The notes under the pieces: generated by a model
What the model was told of the DNA's origin: nothing
The model's input: the letters and a program-made list of their open reading frames with translations, nothing else
The model's database searches: none
DNA from: Candidatus Cloacimonadota bacterium
GTDB lineage: Bacteria; Cloacimonadota; Cloacimonadia; Cloacimonadales; TCS61
Direction: 5' to 3'
Length of the DNA stretch: 34,926 nucleotides
Assembly: GCA_021108315.1 (NCBI GenBank)
Contig: JAIORE010000038.1
Coordinates: 1-34,926, forward strand
Position numbers and translations under genes: made by a program
Part shown: positions 7,391 to 15,315 of the stretch, piece after piece
Layout: the number at the start of each line of letters is the position of its first letter
Position numbering within the stretch: the stretch's first letter is position 1

Positions 7391-7640
7391 ATGCTGAAAG
7401 TATTAAATGTTAAACCAAGAGATAATTATAGATTATTTATCGAGTTATCAGATGGTCGTTCAGGATACTTTGATGTTAAGCCGTATCTTAAATAAAGGAG
7501 TATTTGCAGAGTTAAAAGACATAGATTATTTTAAACTGGTAAAACCTCTATTTTGTGGAATTGTTTGGCCAAATGAGCAAGATTTAAGTACTGATACAAT
7601 AGCATACGAAATGAAAAACATATCTAATTTTAGTGAATAA
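7391..7640 (+). pseudogene. DUF2442 gene with a single-base frameshift
   Basis: From the ATG at 7391 the frame reads MLKVLNVKPRDNYRLFIELS, then ...FDVKPYLK and a TAA at 7493. Skipping one A in the AAA at 7490-7492 restores the family sequence: PYL-NKGVFAELKDIDYF ... GIVWPNEQDLSTDTIAYEM to the stop at 7638. Together the halves span a full-length DUF2442 protein (about 80 residues), a partner of DUF4160 with toxin-antitoxin-like context. The frameshift is either a real mutation or a homopolymer sequencing error. An internal start at 7407 gives only nonsense before joining the family frame. Confidence 0.8.
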
Positions 7641-7689
7641 ATTGTTAAAGTTTTCCTGCAATTCTTTGACAAAAATTATGGAGGATACA

Positions 7690-7980
7690 ATGAATTTGAG
7701 TGAATCTATCAAATCATTAAATTATTTTAAATTACATACGGCTGAGGCAATACAAAAAATTATAGAAAATCATCAGCCCTTGATTTTAACAGAAAACGGT
7801 GACGCAAAAGTAATAGTTCAGAATATTAAAGATTATGAGCAATTTCAAGAAAGCATAGTCATGTTAAAAATATTAGCTTTAAGCAACAAAAATTTGCAAG
7901 AAGGGAAATATAATCAGCTAAAAGAATCTTTTAGTTCAGTAAGAAATAGAATTCAAGATTATAACAATGAAAAATTATAA
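7690..7980 (+). CDS. Antitoxin, Phd/YefM family
   Basis: 96 residues. The start at 7690 is set by GGAGG (7680-7684); in-frame ATGs further up lack a comparable site. The N-terminal half carries the Phd/YefM fold signature: SESIKSLNYFKLHTAEAIQK, then HQPLILTENGDAKVIVQNIKDYEQ. This half binds operator DNA, and the C-terminal tail wraps the toxin. It overlaps the ParE-type toxin gene by 14 bases, the standard antitoxin-first arrangement, and probably represses its own promoter. Confidence 0.86.
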   Translation: MNLSESIKSLNYFKLHTAEAIQKIIENHQPLILTENGDAKVIVQNIKDYEQFQESIVMLKILALSNKNLQEGKYNQLKESFSSVRNRIQDYNNEKL

Positions 7981-8296
7981 AGTTCACCTTGTCATTGATG
8001 CTGAGTATGATTTGTTTGAAATCTATAAATTTATCGCTACTAATGATTCAAAAAATATTGCGATAAAAATTATAAACAATATTGAAAATGTCTGCTTTAG
8101 CTTAAAAGATTATCCGGATAGAGGACATCTAGTACCGGAACTTGAAAGAATTGGAATCTATAATTACAAGGAAATACACTGCAAACCTTATAAAATTATT
8201 TATCAAATCATTAATCATTCGGTTTTTATACATTGTATTTTAGATGGACGCAGAAATATTCAACAATTACTCTTTGAGAGATTATGTCGCCACTAA
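7967..8296 (+). CDS. Toxin, RelE/ParE superfamily
   Basis: 109 residues with the ParE/RelE pattern: N-terminal YKVHLVIDAEYDLFEIYKFI, central IENVCFSLKDYPDRGHLVPEL, and C-terminal YKIIYQIINHSVFIHCILDGRR. The conserved strand-strand segment (KPYKIIYQI) and the late arginines are present, so it looks intact. ParE members poison DNA gyrase and RelE members cleave mRNA; the sequence leans to the ParE side, but the target cannot be settled. It is coupled to the upstream Phd-type antitoxin. The neighbouring DUF4160/DUF2442 debris suggests that this locus accumulates toxin-antitoxin modules. Confidence 0.86.
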   Translation: MKNYKVHLVIDAEYDLFEIYKFIATNDSKNIAIKIINNIENVCFSLKDYPDRGHLVPELERIGIYNYKEIHCKPYKIIYQIINHSVFIHCILDGRRNIQQLLFERLCRH

Positions 8297-8362
8297 TTTC
8301 ATGAACAATCTAATTAAGCTGTCAAAAGTACAGATGATTTTTCTTCTTATTCTACTCCATCA

Positions 8363-10984
8363 CTATGAAAAATCCTTAATAATTCCCATAACTTTCTTTA
8401 AAGCTTCCTGAATTTTTTCCACATCCTTTCCACCAGCCATTGCCATATCCGGTCTTCCTCCACCTTTTCCAGAAACAATTTCAGCGAGTTTGGAAGCAAT
8501 TTTTCCGGCATGGTATCTTTTGGTTAAATCTTTTGTCACAACTACCAAAATTGAGACTTTACCTTTAATCTCAGTAATAAATACGCCAATTCCAGACTTG
8601 ATCTTGCTTTTTACCTGATCTGCTATTTTTCGCATCTCATTGGTATCTTCAACTTCGGGATTAGCAATAACAATTTTAAAATCATCAAATTTTAAGGCAA
8701 CCGTGATAACGCTATCTATAAGTGATGAGAGGTTCTTTTCTTTAAATTGAGAGATAGTTTTTTGCAACAATTTTTGTTCATCAAGCAGTTTATGAATTTT
8801 TTCTAATACTGAACTTGTTTGTGTATTCAATAAACCTGAAATTTCTTCTAAATTATCTTCCATTTTATTTACAATTTTTTCTGAGAATTCTCCGGTAACA
8901 GCTTCAATTCTTCGTATCCCAGCTGCAATGGATGATTCGCTCAATATTTTGAATAAACCGATCTCTCCAGTAAAATTCACATGAGTTCCTCCGCAAAATT
9001 CCTTAGAATAATCAGCGATAGAAACAACTCGGACAATCTCTCCGTACTTCTCACCAAAGAGAGCAACTGCCCCTTCTTTTCTGGCTGATTCCAAATCTTT
9101 TAGCTCTGTTTTTACGGGTAAACATTCTCTGATTTTTGCATTTACAATATTTTCTACTAACTTAAGTTCTCTTCTGCTTACCTGTTTGAAATTAGTAAAA
9201 TCAAACCGTAATATTTCAGCTTGAACAGCCGATCCTTTTTGTTGAACATGATCTCCAAGAACTTCTTTTAATGCTTTATGCAGTAAATGTGTTACAGTGT
9301 GATTTCCAGCAATATTTTTTCGGTATGCTTTATCAATTTTAGCAACAAATATTTCTGAATTTATATTTCCGGAAATTAGTTTTCCGATATGTATAAAATG
9401 ATTACCTGCTTTTTGAACATTCATAATTTTAATTTTACAGTTATCATTATATATTTTTCCAATATCAGCAGTTTGTCCACCGGATTCAGTATAAAAAGGA
9501 GTTTTGTCTAAGATGATTTTGATATTATTCTTATCATCAATCGCATATTTTTGGATTTTGCATTCTATCGAAAAATTGTTATAACCTACAAACTTAGTAT
9601 CAGATTCTGGATTTATTCCAATCCAATCAATTTCATCAAAATTTAGGATAAATTTAGCTGCGTTTCTGGCTCGAGTTCTCTGCTTCTCCATCTCTTTATG
9701 AAATCCCTGCACATCAACTTCAAATCCTTTTTCATTTGCCATTACGATGGTAAGGTCAAGTGGAAAACCAAAAGTATCATAAAGCATAAAAGCAAATGTT
9801 CCTGGAAATATTTGTTTATCTTTTAGCATAAGAATCCCATCAAATATAATCTCCTCAAATTTCTCAATCCCTTTATCTAACGTAAGATTAAATCGTTCTT
9901 CTTCAGCTTTGATGATCATTTTGATATGAGCTTGCCGTTCACTCAATTCAGGATAAATTTTCCCCATAAGATCAACCAAACAATCTACCAAAATATACAA
10001 AAATGGTTTGAAAAATCCTAATAATCTTCCGTGTCGAGCTGCTCTACGCAAAATCCTTCGTAATACATAACCGCGTCCTTCATTGGAAGGCATTCCACCA
10101 TCAGCAATTGCAAAAGAAAGTGCTCTGATATGGTCAGCAATTACTCGATGTGAAACTCCACGTCCATCAGGAAAATATTTTACTTTGGAATACTCTGCAA
10201 TTTCCTGAATAACCGGTTGAAAAATATCAGTTTCATAATTTGAATTTTTATCTTGCAAAATCTGTACAAGACGCTCAAATCCGGCACCGGTATCTACAAA
10301 TTTTTGAGCAAGAGGATGCAAAACACCTTCTTCATCACGAAAATATTGCATAAAAACCAGATTCCACAATTCGATGTAACGATGACAATCTCCATTTACT
10401 TTACAAATGTGACTGGCATCATCTTTCAAATTACAAAATTCTATTCCACGATCAATATGAATTTCTGAACAAGGTCCACAAGGTCCGGTTTTTCCCATTT
10501 CCCAAAAATTGTCTTTATCTCCGTGAAATTCTATATGAGTCGGATTAATATCAGTTTTATTTTTCCACAATTCATACGATTCTTGGTCATCTTTATAAAC
10601 TGTAGCATACAACTTTTCTTTCGGAAGTCTCCAAACCGAAGTTAGCAATTCCCAAGCCCAAATTATTGCTTCTTCTTTGTAATAATCACCAAAACTCCAA
10701 TTTCCCAACATCTCAAAAAAAGTATGATGATAGCCGTCTTTTCCGACTTCTTCCAGATCGTTGTGTTTTCCACCGGCACGGATACATTTTTGACTGTTCA
10801 TCACTCTCTTGAACTCGGGATTTACTTTTCCGAGAAAAATATCTTTAAATTGATTCATTCCTGCATTTGTGAATAAAAGTGTAGGATCATCAATAGGAAT
10901 CACTGATGCTGATCTTAAATATTTATGGTTTTTGTTTTTGAAAAATTCTATAAACTGTTCTCTTATTTCATTACTTTTTAACAT
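8363..10984 (-). CDS. alaS: Alanine--tRNA ligase
   Basis: 873 residues, the usual bacterial length. It charges tRNA-Ala in the cytoplasm. The aminoacylation core (about 1-240) includes LLFTNAGMNQFKDIF and the metal-site region GKTGPCGPCSEIH. The tRNA-recognition domain follows with GYVLRRILRRAARHGR. The editing domain has the zinc-binding motifs HTVTH (562-566) and CGGTH (664-668), so proofreading of mischarged Ser/Gly should be intact. The C-terminal C-Ala domain ends with GGGGRPDMAMAGG-type residues (GKGGGRPDMAMAGG). It is transcribed alone; the next gene on this strand begins over 300 bases upstream and has its own terminator. Confidence 0.98.
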   Translation of the reverse strand: MLKSNEIREQFIEFFKNKNHKYLRSASVIPIDDPTLLFTNAGMNQFKDIFLGKVNPEFKRVMNSQKCIRAGGKHNDLEEVGKDGYHHTFFEMLGNWSFGDYYKEEAIIWAWELLTSVWRLPKEKLYATVYKDDQESYELWKNKTDINPTHIEFHGDKDNFWEMGKTGPCGPCSEIHIDRGIEFCNLKDDASHICKVNGDCHRYIELWNLVFMQYFRDEEGVLHPLAQKFVDTGAGFERLVQILQDKNSNYETDIFQPVIQEIAEYSKVKYFPDGRGVSHRVIADHIRALSFAIADGGMPSNEGRGYVLRRILRRAARHGRLLGFFKPFLYILVDCLVDLMGKIYPELSERQAHIKMIIKAEEERFNLTLDKGIEKFEEIIFDGILMLKDKQIFPGTFAFMLYDTFGFPLDLTIVMANEKGFEVDVQGFHKEMEKQRTRARNAAKFILNFDEIDWIGINPESDTKFVGYNNFSIECKIQKYAIDDKNNIKIILDKTPFYTESGGQTADIGKIYNDNCKIKIMNVQKAGNHFIHIGKLISGNINSEIFVAKIDKAYRKNIAGNHTVTHLLHKALKEVLGDHVQQKGSAVQAEILRFDFTNFKQVSRRELKLVENIVNAKIRECLPVKTELKDLESARKEGAVALFGEKYGEIVRVVSIADYSKEFCGGTHVNFTGEIGLFKILSESSIAAGIRRIEAVTGEFSEKIVNKMEDNLEEISGLLNTQTSSVLEKIHKLLDEQKLLQKTISQFKEKNLSSLIDSVITVALKFDDFKIVIANPEVEDTNEMRKIADQVKSKIKSGIGVFITEIKGKVSILVVVTKDLTKRYHAGKIASKLAEIVSGKGGGRPDMAMAGGKDVEKIQEALKKVMGIIKDFS

Positions 10985-11129
10985 TTATTCCTCAATGCAT
11001 ACATTTTTTTATTGTGAACGAAAAAAATGTTGGAAATTTTCTGTCAAATATAATCACTTAAAATCCCTTCCGAAGCTTTCCGAATCTAATTGGTATCTGA
11101 ACGAAAAAGAAGATTTTAAAAATAAAGAT

Positions 11130-11240
11130 GAAATCTCGAGTCGGGTTTTGAGTAATAATAAATAATCTATTTATTCAAACTATATATTACTTAGAGATTA
11201 ATTGAAATTAATGTTGTATCAAAACTCGACTCGGGATTTC
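11130..11240 (+). repeat. Long inverted repeat, 22-bp arms, possible structured RNA or miniature element
   Basis: GAAATCTCGAGTCGGGTTTTGA (11130-11151) can pair along its full length with 11219-11240. The only two imperfect positions would be G-U pairs in a plus-strand RNA, but A-C mismatches in a minus-strand RNA. The loop is 67 nt and AT-rich. It lies between two minus-strand genes, so it is not an obvious terminator for either. Confidence 0.6.
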
Positions 11241-11251
11241 AAGACAAATGG

Positions 11252-11286
11252 AAAACAAAAAAGCTCCCAAATAAATGAGAGCTTTT
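11252..11286 (-). terminator. Rho-independent terminator of groES-trxA
   Basis: On the minus strand, AAAAGCTCTC pairs with GGGAGCTTTT (10 bp, one G-U pair) around an 8-nt loop (11269-11276) and is followed by TTGTTTTC. The hairpin begins about 24 bases after the trxA stop codon. Confidence 0.85.
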
Positions 11287-11310
11287 AACTTACTTGAAAT
11301 AAGATTTTAT

Positions 11311-11628
11311 CTAAACATAAGAACTGATTTTGTTTATTATTTTTTCTTTTGGAACTAAACCGATTATCTGTTCTTTGATTGCTCCATCTTTGAAAAATAA
11401 TAATGTAGGAATAGACATTACACTGTATTTTGCTGCTAAAGATGGATTATCATCAACATTTATCTTCACAACTTTAAGATTATCTTTATACTCATTGGCA
11501 ACAGCTTCTACAGTAGGAGTAAGTGCTTTGCAAGGACCACACCAAGGAGCCCAAAGATCTGCTAATACTGGAATCTCAGATTTTAGAACTTCTTGATCAA
11601 AATTATTTGTAGATATTTCCTTAAACAT
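11311..11628 (-). CDS. trxA: Thioredoxin
   Basis: 105 residues, standard cytoplasmic thioredoxin length, without a signal peptide. The active site is WCGPC (W29-C33), preceded by VLADLWAP and followed by the cis-proline segment SIPTLLFF and the closing glycine (IIGLVPKE). It reduces protein disulfides using electrons from thioredoxin reductase. It begins 9 bases downstream of groES on the same strand and ends at a strong terminator, so the two are very likely cotranscribed. That would put this thioredoxin under the heat-shock control suggested by the operator upstream of groES. Two further thioredoxin-like proteins are encoded at 33.6-34.8 kb. Confidence 0.95.
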   Translation of the reverse strand: MFKEISTNNFDQEVLKSEIPVLADLWAPWCGPCKALTPTVEAVANEYKDNLKVVKINVDDNPSLAAKYSVMSIPTLLFFKDGAIKEQIIGLVPKEKIINKISSYV

Positions 11629-11637
11629 TTTTCTATC

Positions 11638-11907
11638 CTAAACAATAATTGCTAAAATATCAGAACGTGAAACGATTAAATATTTTTTATCTTCGATATC
11701 AACTTCTGTTCCGCCGTATTTAGCGTATAAAATCTTATCTCCGACTTTTACAACTTCCTGAAGGTCTTCATCTGTTCCTACTGCGATAACTTCGCCAATA
11801 AGTGGTTTTTCTTTGGCTGTATCGGGAATGATTATTCCTCCTACATTTTTTTCTTTTTGTTCTTTTACTTCCAGAACTACACGATCATCAAGTGGTTTTA
11901 AGTTCAT
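11638..11907 (-). CDS. groES: Co-chaperonin GroES (10 kDa chaperonin)
   Basis: 89 residues, slightly short of the common 94-97 but complete. It starts NLKPLDDRVVLEVKE, contains the mobile-loop segment KNVGGIIIPDTAKEKP, and ends LIVSRSDILAIIV. GroES caps the GroEL chamber during protein folding. AGGAG lies just before the ATG. The usual partner groEL is not next to it; trxA follows instead after 9 bases. A promoter (12025-12053) and a CIRCE-like operator (11968-11994) precede it, suggesting HrcA-type repression. Confidence 0.96.
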   Translation of the reverse strand: MNLKPLDDRVVLEVKEQKEKNVGGIIIPDTAKEKPLIGEVIAVGTDEDLQEVVKVGDKILYAKYGGTEVDIEDKKYLIVSRSDILAIIV

Positions 11908-11967
11908 TTTTTTCTCCTAATAATTTATTCAAATTTTTCTATTAAAATACTAACTTATTTTTCATAA

Positions 11968-11994
11968 TTAGCAAAACCTTTTTTCGAGTGCCAA
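11968..11994 (-). promoter_or_regulatory. CIRCE-like operator (probable HrcA site) upstream of groES
   Basis: On the plus strand TTAGCAAAA, nine bases, then GAGTGCCAA. The CIRCE consensus is TTAGCACTC-N9-GAGTGCTAA. The right half matches 8 of 9, the left half 6 of 9, and the 9-base spacing is exact. It lies about 60 bases before the groES start and about 25 bases after the predicted transcription start, the usual place for this element. One half-site is degenerate, so binding may be weak. Confidence 0.65.
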
Positions 11995-12024
11995 CTTTAT
12001 GCGTCAAGAAAAAGTTAAACTTTT

Positions 12025-12053
12025 ATTATACCTTATTTTGATATTGATTTAAA
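12025..12053 (-). promoter_or_regulatory. Predicted sigma-70-type promoter of groES-trxA
   Basis: Read on the minus strand: TTTAAA (12053-12048), a 17-base spacer, then a perfect TATAAT (12030-12025). Transcription would begin near 12018 and give a leader of about 110 bases that includes the CIRCE-like element. The remainder of the 376-base gap 11908-12283 shows nothing further apart from the ribosome-binding site of the next gene. Confidence 0.5.
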
Positions 12054-12283
12054 GAACTATCCGCAACCGTAGAAATAGCAGATATTTATAAAACAAGTCT
12101 ATTTCAATAATTTTTAAAAAAATATCTGATGTTGAAATAATTTTTTTTATTTTTTGCATAACACGATGAATTTTAATAAACAAAAGAATCCACACAATAT
12201 TTTATAGTTGACTCTACATTAGCTTTGTAAAAATCAGTTCAGAAATATAACTTATATTTATATAAGAAAATGAAGGAGATTTA

Positions 12284-14023
12284 GTGAAAATCATTTTATC
12301 TAGATATTGTCCTGTATGCAAAAGCAAAGAACGAAAAAGAATGTTAGGTTTTGGAGTTTTTCAAAATTTACCATTTTCAAATAAATATGAATGCGAAGAG
12401 TGTGCTTCGGATTATTTAGTCTTTTTAGGACTTTTGAATATTCTATTGGTAGAAGGACAAGCCCAAAAAGCAAAAATAAGCAGGAGAAAGAGAATCTTTA
12501 TTGCTTTGTTAAACTGGTTTGTTATGTTTTTTATTATAGGTATTATCGCAGTTGGAAGCTATTTGATTTACCCCAAAATTAATAATTTTATTGAAAGAAA
12601 AAATGTTTTAGGTATCTTAGGTATAAAGCAGAAACATTCTGTTTATAATGATTTAAAAAAGAAGGATGTAAATAAAAAAAAGGAAGAAACAAAAGAGGAA
12701 AAAGCTTTCAGAAAAAAACTGGATTCTCTTTTTGAGAAAGCACAATCACAAATTGATAAAAGAAAACTTATTGAACCGAAAGGTGATAACGCCTGGGAGA
12801 CTTATAATGAAATTCTTCTTTTGGATAAGTTTTGGAACTATAAAGCTGGAGATGGTTTAAAACAGGTAAAAGAAGAATTAGTTCGCTTTCAAAGAAGAGA
12901 AGCTATTAATGAAAAAACCGTACAGGAAAGAGCTCAACTCGAAGAGGAGATAAAGGTAAAATTAGAATTTGCTAAACTACAAGTAAAACTTGAAAAAGAA
13001 GAATCTGATAAAAAACTTCTGAAACAACAAAAACGTGAACAAGATAAAATCAAGGAAAAACTTGAGAAACAAAAAAAAGAAAAACTTGAAAGAGAATATC
13101 AAAAAAAAGTAAACGATTTCTGGTTTAGTATTGATCTTAGCTGGCAACAAATTCTTGCTCAAACGTTAAATAAAAATAAAATCACCCAAGCTGATATTTC
13201 TGATCTTGCAAAAATTAAAAAAATCAATTGTAGCAAAACCAGAATTAAACACCTTGAACCTCTAAGATTTTTAACTGAATTGGAAGAATTAGATTGTTCA
13301 GAAACAGAGATAAGTAGTTTAGAACCAATAGCCACACTAGTTAAAATTAAAAAATTAAATTGTTCAAATACTCAGATCGGTAGTTTGGAAAGGATTAGTA
13401 ACTTTGCTGATTTGGTAGAGTTAGATTTTTCTTTTACTAATGTAGAATCTATGGCTCCTATCAAAAATATGAAATACCTAAAAATCTTGAAGCTTGCTAA
13501 AACCAAATTAGTAAACTTAAAAAGATTACAGAATTTTAATCAATTGGAAGAACTTGATATTTCCGATACAAAAATCAAAACTTTAAACGAGATCAATAGC
13601 TCAATTTTGAGAAAAATAAATATTGCCGGTACATTGGTAACTACTTTAAATTCATTGGAAAAGCAACTGAATCTTACCTATTTGAATTGTGCTAATACAA
13701 CGATCTCAAATTTCACTACTGTAGAAAAACTAGAAAAGTTAAAGTACTTTGATTGTTCATCTACAGAAGTAAAAAATTTAAGATTTTTAAGTAAATCGAG
13801 TGAACTAAGAATATTGAAAATATCAGATACTTCTATTGATAAAATTACTTTTTTAGAAGACCTTATTAATTTGGAAAAATTGTATTGTAATTGTTATTAT
13901 CTTCCCTCGGTAGACGAATTTGGAAAATTAACTAAACTGAAATCAATACTTGTTAATTATAATACTCTCACCAAGAAATTTGAAGAAAAACATCCTAAAT
14001 GTAAGATTATTAAAACACATTAA
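12284..14023 (+). CDS. Zinc-ribbon / transmembrane / coiled-coil / leucine-rich-repeat protein
   Basis: 579 residues, unknown function. In order: a zinc-ribbon-like domain with C9-x2-C12 and C37-x2-C40; one transmembrane helix (about 71-95); a lysine/glutamate-rich region (about 120-275) that should form a long coiled coil; and about twelve 22-residue leucine-rich repeats (about 297-579) of the form LxCSxTxIxxLxxLxxLxxLxx. The repeats often put Cys-Ser or Ile-Ser and then Thr where classical repeats put Asn. The 22-residue period is that of internalin-type repeats, which usually serve protein-protein binding. The GTG start is set by AAGGAG at 12273-12278. If the zinc ribbon is cytoplasmic, the repeats would face the periplasm. 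It is monocistronic and convergent with the HD-GYP gene. Confidence 0.85.
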   Translation: MKIILSRYCPVCKSKERKRMLGFGVFQNLPFSNKYECEECASDYLVFLGLLNILLVEGQAQKAKISRRKRIFIALLNWFVMFFIIGIIAVGSYLIYPKINNFIERKNVLGILGIKQKHSVYNDLKKKDVNKKKEETKEEKAFRKKLDSLFEKAQSQIDKRKLIEPKGDNAWETYNEILLLDKFWNYKAGDGLKQVKEELVRFQRREAINEKTVQERAQLEEEIKVKLEFAKLQVKLEKEESDKKLLKQQKREQDKIKEKLEKQKKEKLEREYQKKVNDFWFSIDLSWQQILAQTLNKNKITQADISDLAKIKKINCSKTRIKHLEPLRFLTELEELDCSETEISSLEPIATLVKIKKLNCSNTQIGSLERISNFADLVELDFSFTNVESMAPIKNMKYLKILKLAKTKLVNLKRLQNFNQLEELDISDTKIKTLNEINSSILRKINIAGTLVTTLNSLEKQLNLTYLNCANTTISNFTTVEKLEKLKYFDCSSTEVKNLRFLSKSSELRILKISDTSIDKITFLEDLINLEKLYCNCYYLPSVDEFGKLTKLKSILVNYNTLTKKFEEKHPKCKIIKTH

Positions 14024-14099
14024 CTTCAACATTCACAAGACAAACTTGAAAACAAGATTTTAATTTGAAATTAAAAGGTGACGTTGGTAACATCGCTTT

Positions 14100-15035
14100 C
14101 TAATTATCTAACTGATAATTTATATCACTTTTTTTGATTACTTTGAGACATGCTTTAACCACTTTTGGTTCATACGAGAAACCGCTTAACCCCCTAATCT
14201 CATCAAAAATACTATCTAAACTCGTACTGGGAACAAATGGACGATGAGAACTCATTGCAATAATAACATTTGCCAAGCAGATTATTTTTGCTTCAAGAAT
14301 GATTTTATTACCTTTTAAACCTTTTGGATAACCACTACCGTCAATTTTTTCATGATGTTGTAAAACAATTTCTGCAATTGGCCATGGGAAATTGATTCCT
14401 TTTAATATATCATAACCTGCTTGAGAATGGGTTTTTACAATATCAAATTCTTGTTTTAAAAGTCTTCCAGGTCTATTCAATATCTCTGCCGGAATACTGA
14501 TTTTTCCAATATCATGTAGCTTGGCTGCTATCAAAAGACCTTCATTACGATGTTTATTAAAGCCTAATTCTTCTCCAATTGCACAAGCTAACAAGGCAAC
14601 TTTTTTTTGATGTCCAGCAGTGTATAAATCTCGTTTTTCAATTGCAGAAACAAGTGCATTTACCGTATCTTCTAAAACTTTTTCCAATTTTGAATAACTT
14701 CTTTTCAATTTTATCTCAATCTCTTTACGAGTTTCAATCTCAGTATTCAACTCTTCTGTCCGCATTTTCACGTTTTTTTCTAATTCTTTGCTGAAATCAA
14801 GTAATTGCTTTTCTACTTTTTCACGTTCTACGATTTCTTTTTTTAATTCTATTGATAGTTTGTGACGATTTAAAAAAAAATATACTAAAACAAAAATAAT
14901 TAAAACAAGTAATACTGTTTGGTAAATGAATATATGGGGGTTAATTAGAGGATTATTGTTTATATTAAGTGAATTTATAATGCTATATACACAAAAAAGC
15001 AAAATTAAAAATAAAAATAATTTATATTTTTTCAT
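14100..15035 (-). CDS. Membrane-bound HD-GYP domain protein (c-di-GMP phosphodiesterase family)
   Basis: 311 residues. I prefer the ATG at 15035, which has AAAGGA six bases upstream; an ATG at 15050 lacks such a site. Two transmembrane helices (about 5-22 and 37-56) are followed by a coiled-coil linker of about 70 residues and a C-terminal HD-GYP domain. Visible motifs are AGHQKKVALLA, KLHDIGKI (the HD pair) and HHEKIDGSGYPKGL (the GYP motif). HD-GYP enzymes hydrolyse cyclic di-GMP. The late metal-ligand motif, normally (V)AD in a VADVxxAMxSHRPY context, reads LANVIIAMSSHRPF here, so the usual Asp is Asn. Activity may be altered or lost. No receiver domain is present; the short periplasmic loop between the helices could be the input. 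Confidence 0.88.
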   Translation of the reverse strand: MKKYKLFLFLILLFCVYSIINSLNINNNPLINPHIFIYQTVLLVLIIFVLVYFFLNRHKLSIELKKEIVEREKVEKQLLDFSKELEKNVKMRTEELNTEIETRKEIEIKLKRSYSKLEKVLEDTVNALVSAIEKRDLYTAGHQKKVALLACAIGEELGFNKHRNEGLLIAAKLHDIGKISIPAEILNRPGRLLKQEFDIVKTHSQAGYDILKGINFPWPIAEIVLQHHEKIDGSGYPKGLKGNKIILEAKIICLANVIIAMSSHRPFVPSTSLDSIFDEIRGLSGFSYEPKVVKACLKVIKKSDINYQLDN

Positions 15036-15315
15036 ACTAAATCCTTTCATCTATATTCGCGTAAGTAGTACATAAAAACAGATTGAATAAAATCATTCAG
15101 TACGCAAAGTTGGAACAAAAATTTGAATTTGATTCTCAATGTAAATCAAAATAATAATTTTAAATATTCTCTATCAAAACCAATAGATTTTATCAGCGAT
15201 ATATTTTCTTTCATATCTATATTTATGATAATTTATCCAATTAATAAAAAGTTGTTGTCAGATTAATAGTAAATAAAAAATTTACAGTTGATTTTGGTAA
15301 TTAGGAGTTTTCAGA

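Larger units (their letters stand above)
10985..11310. other. Intergenic region between trxA and alaS
   Basis: 326 bases without a convincing gene. The upstream part of alaS has no promoter I can define. The stretch holds a long imperfect inverted repeat (11130-11240) and the trxA terminator (11252-11286), both listed separately. An open frame on the plus strand overlaps the alaS start in antisense and runs into this region, but it shows no protein-like features. Confidence 0.6.

Noticed and set aside
10869..11165. Plus-strand open frame of 98 codons across the start of alaS
   Set aside because: Half of it is antisense to the conserved alaS N-terminus, the rest is repeat-like intergenic sequence, and it has no recognisable protein features.
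12208..12236. TTGACT as a -35 box for the LRR protein gene
   Set aside because: No acceptable -10 hexamer at 16-18 bases.
12977..13162. Minus-strand frame rich in Phe and Leu inside the LRR gene
   Set aside because: An artefact of the lysine-rich coiled coil read backwards; hydrophobicity follows from AAA/GAA codons on the other strand.
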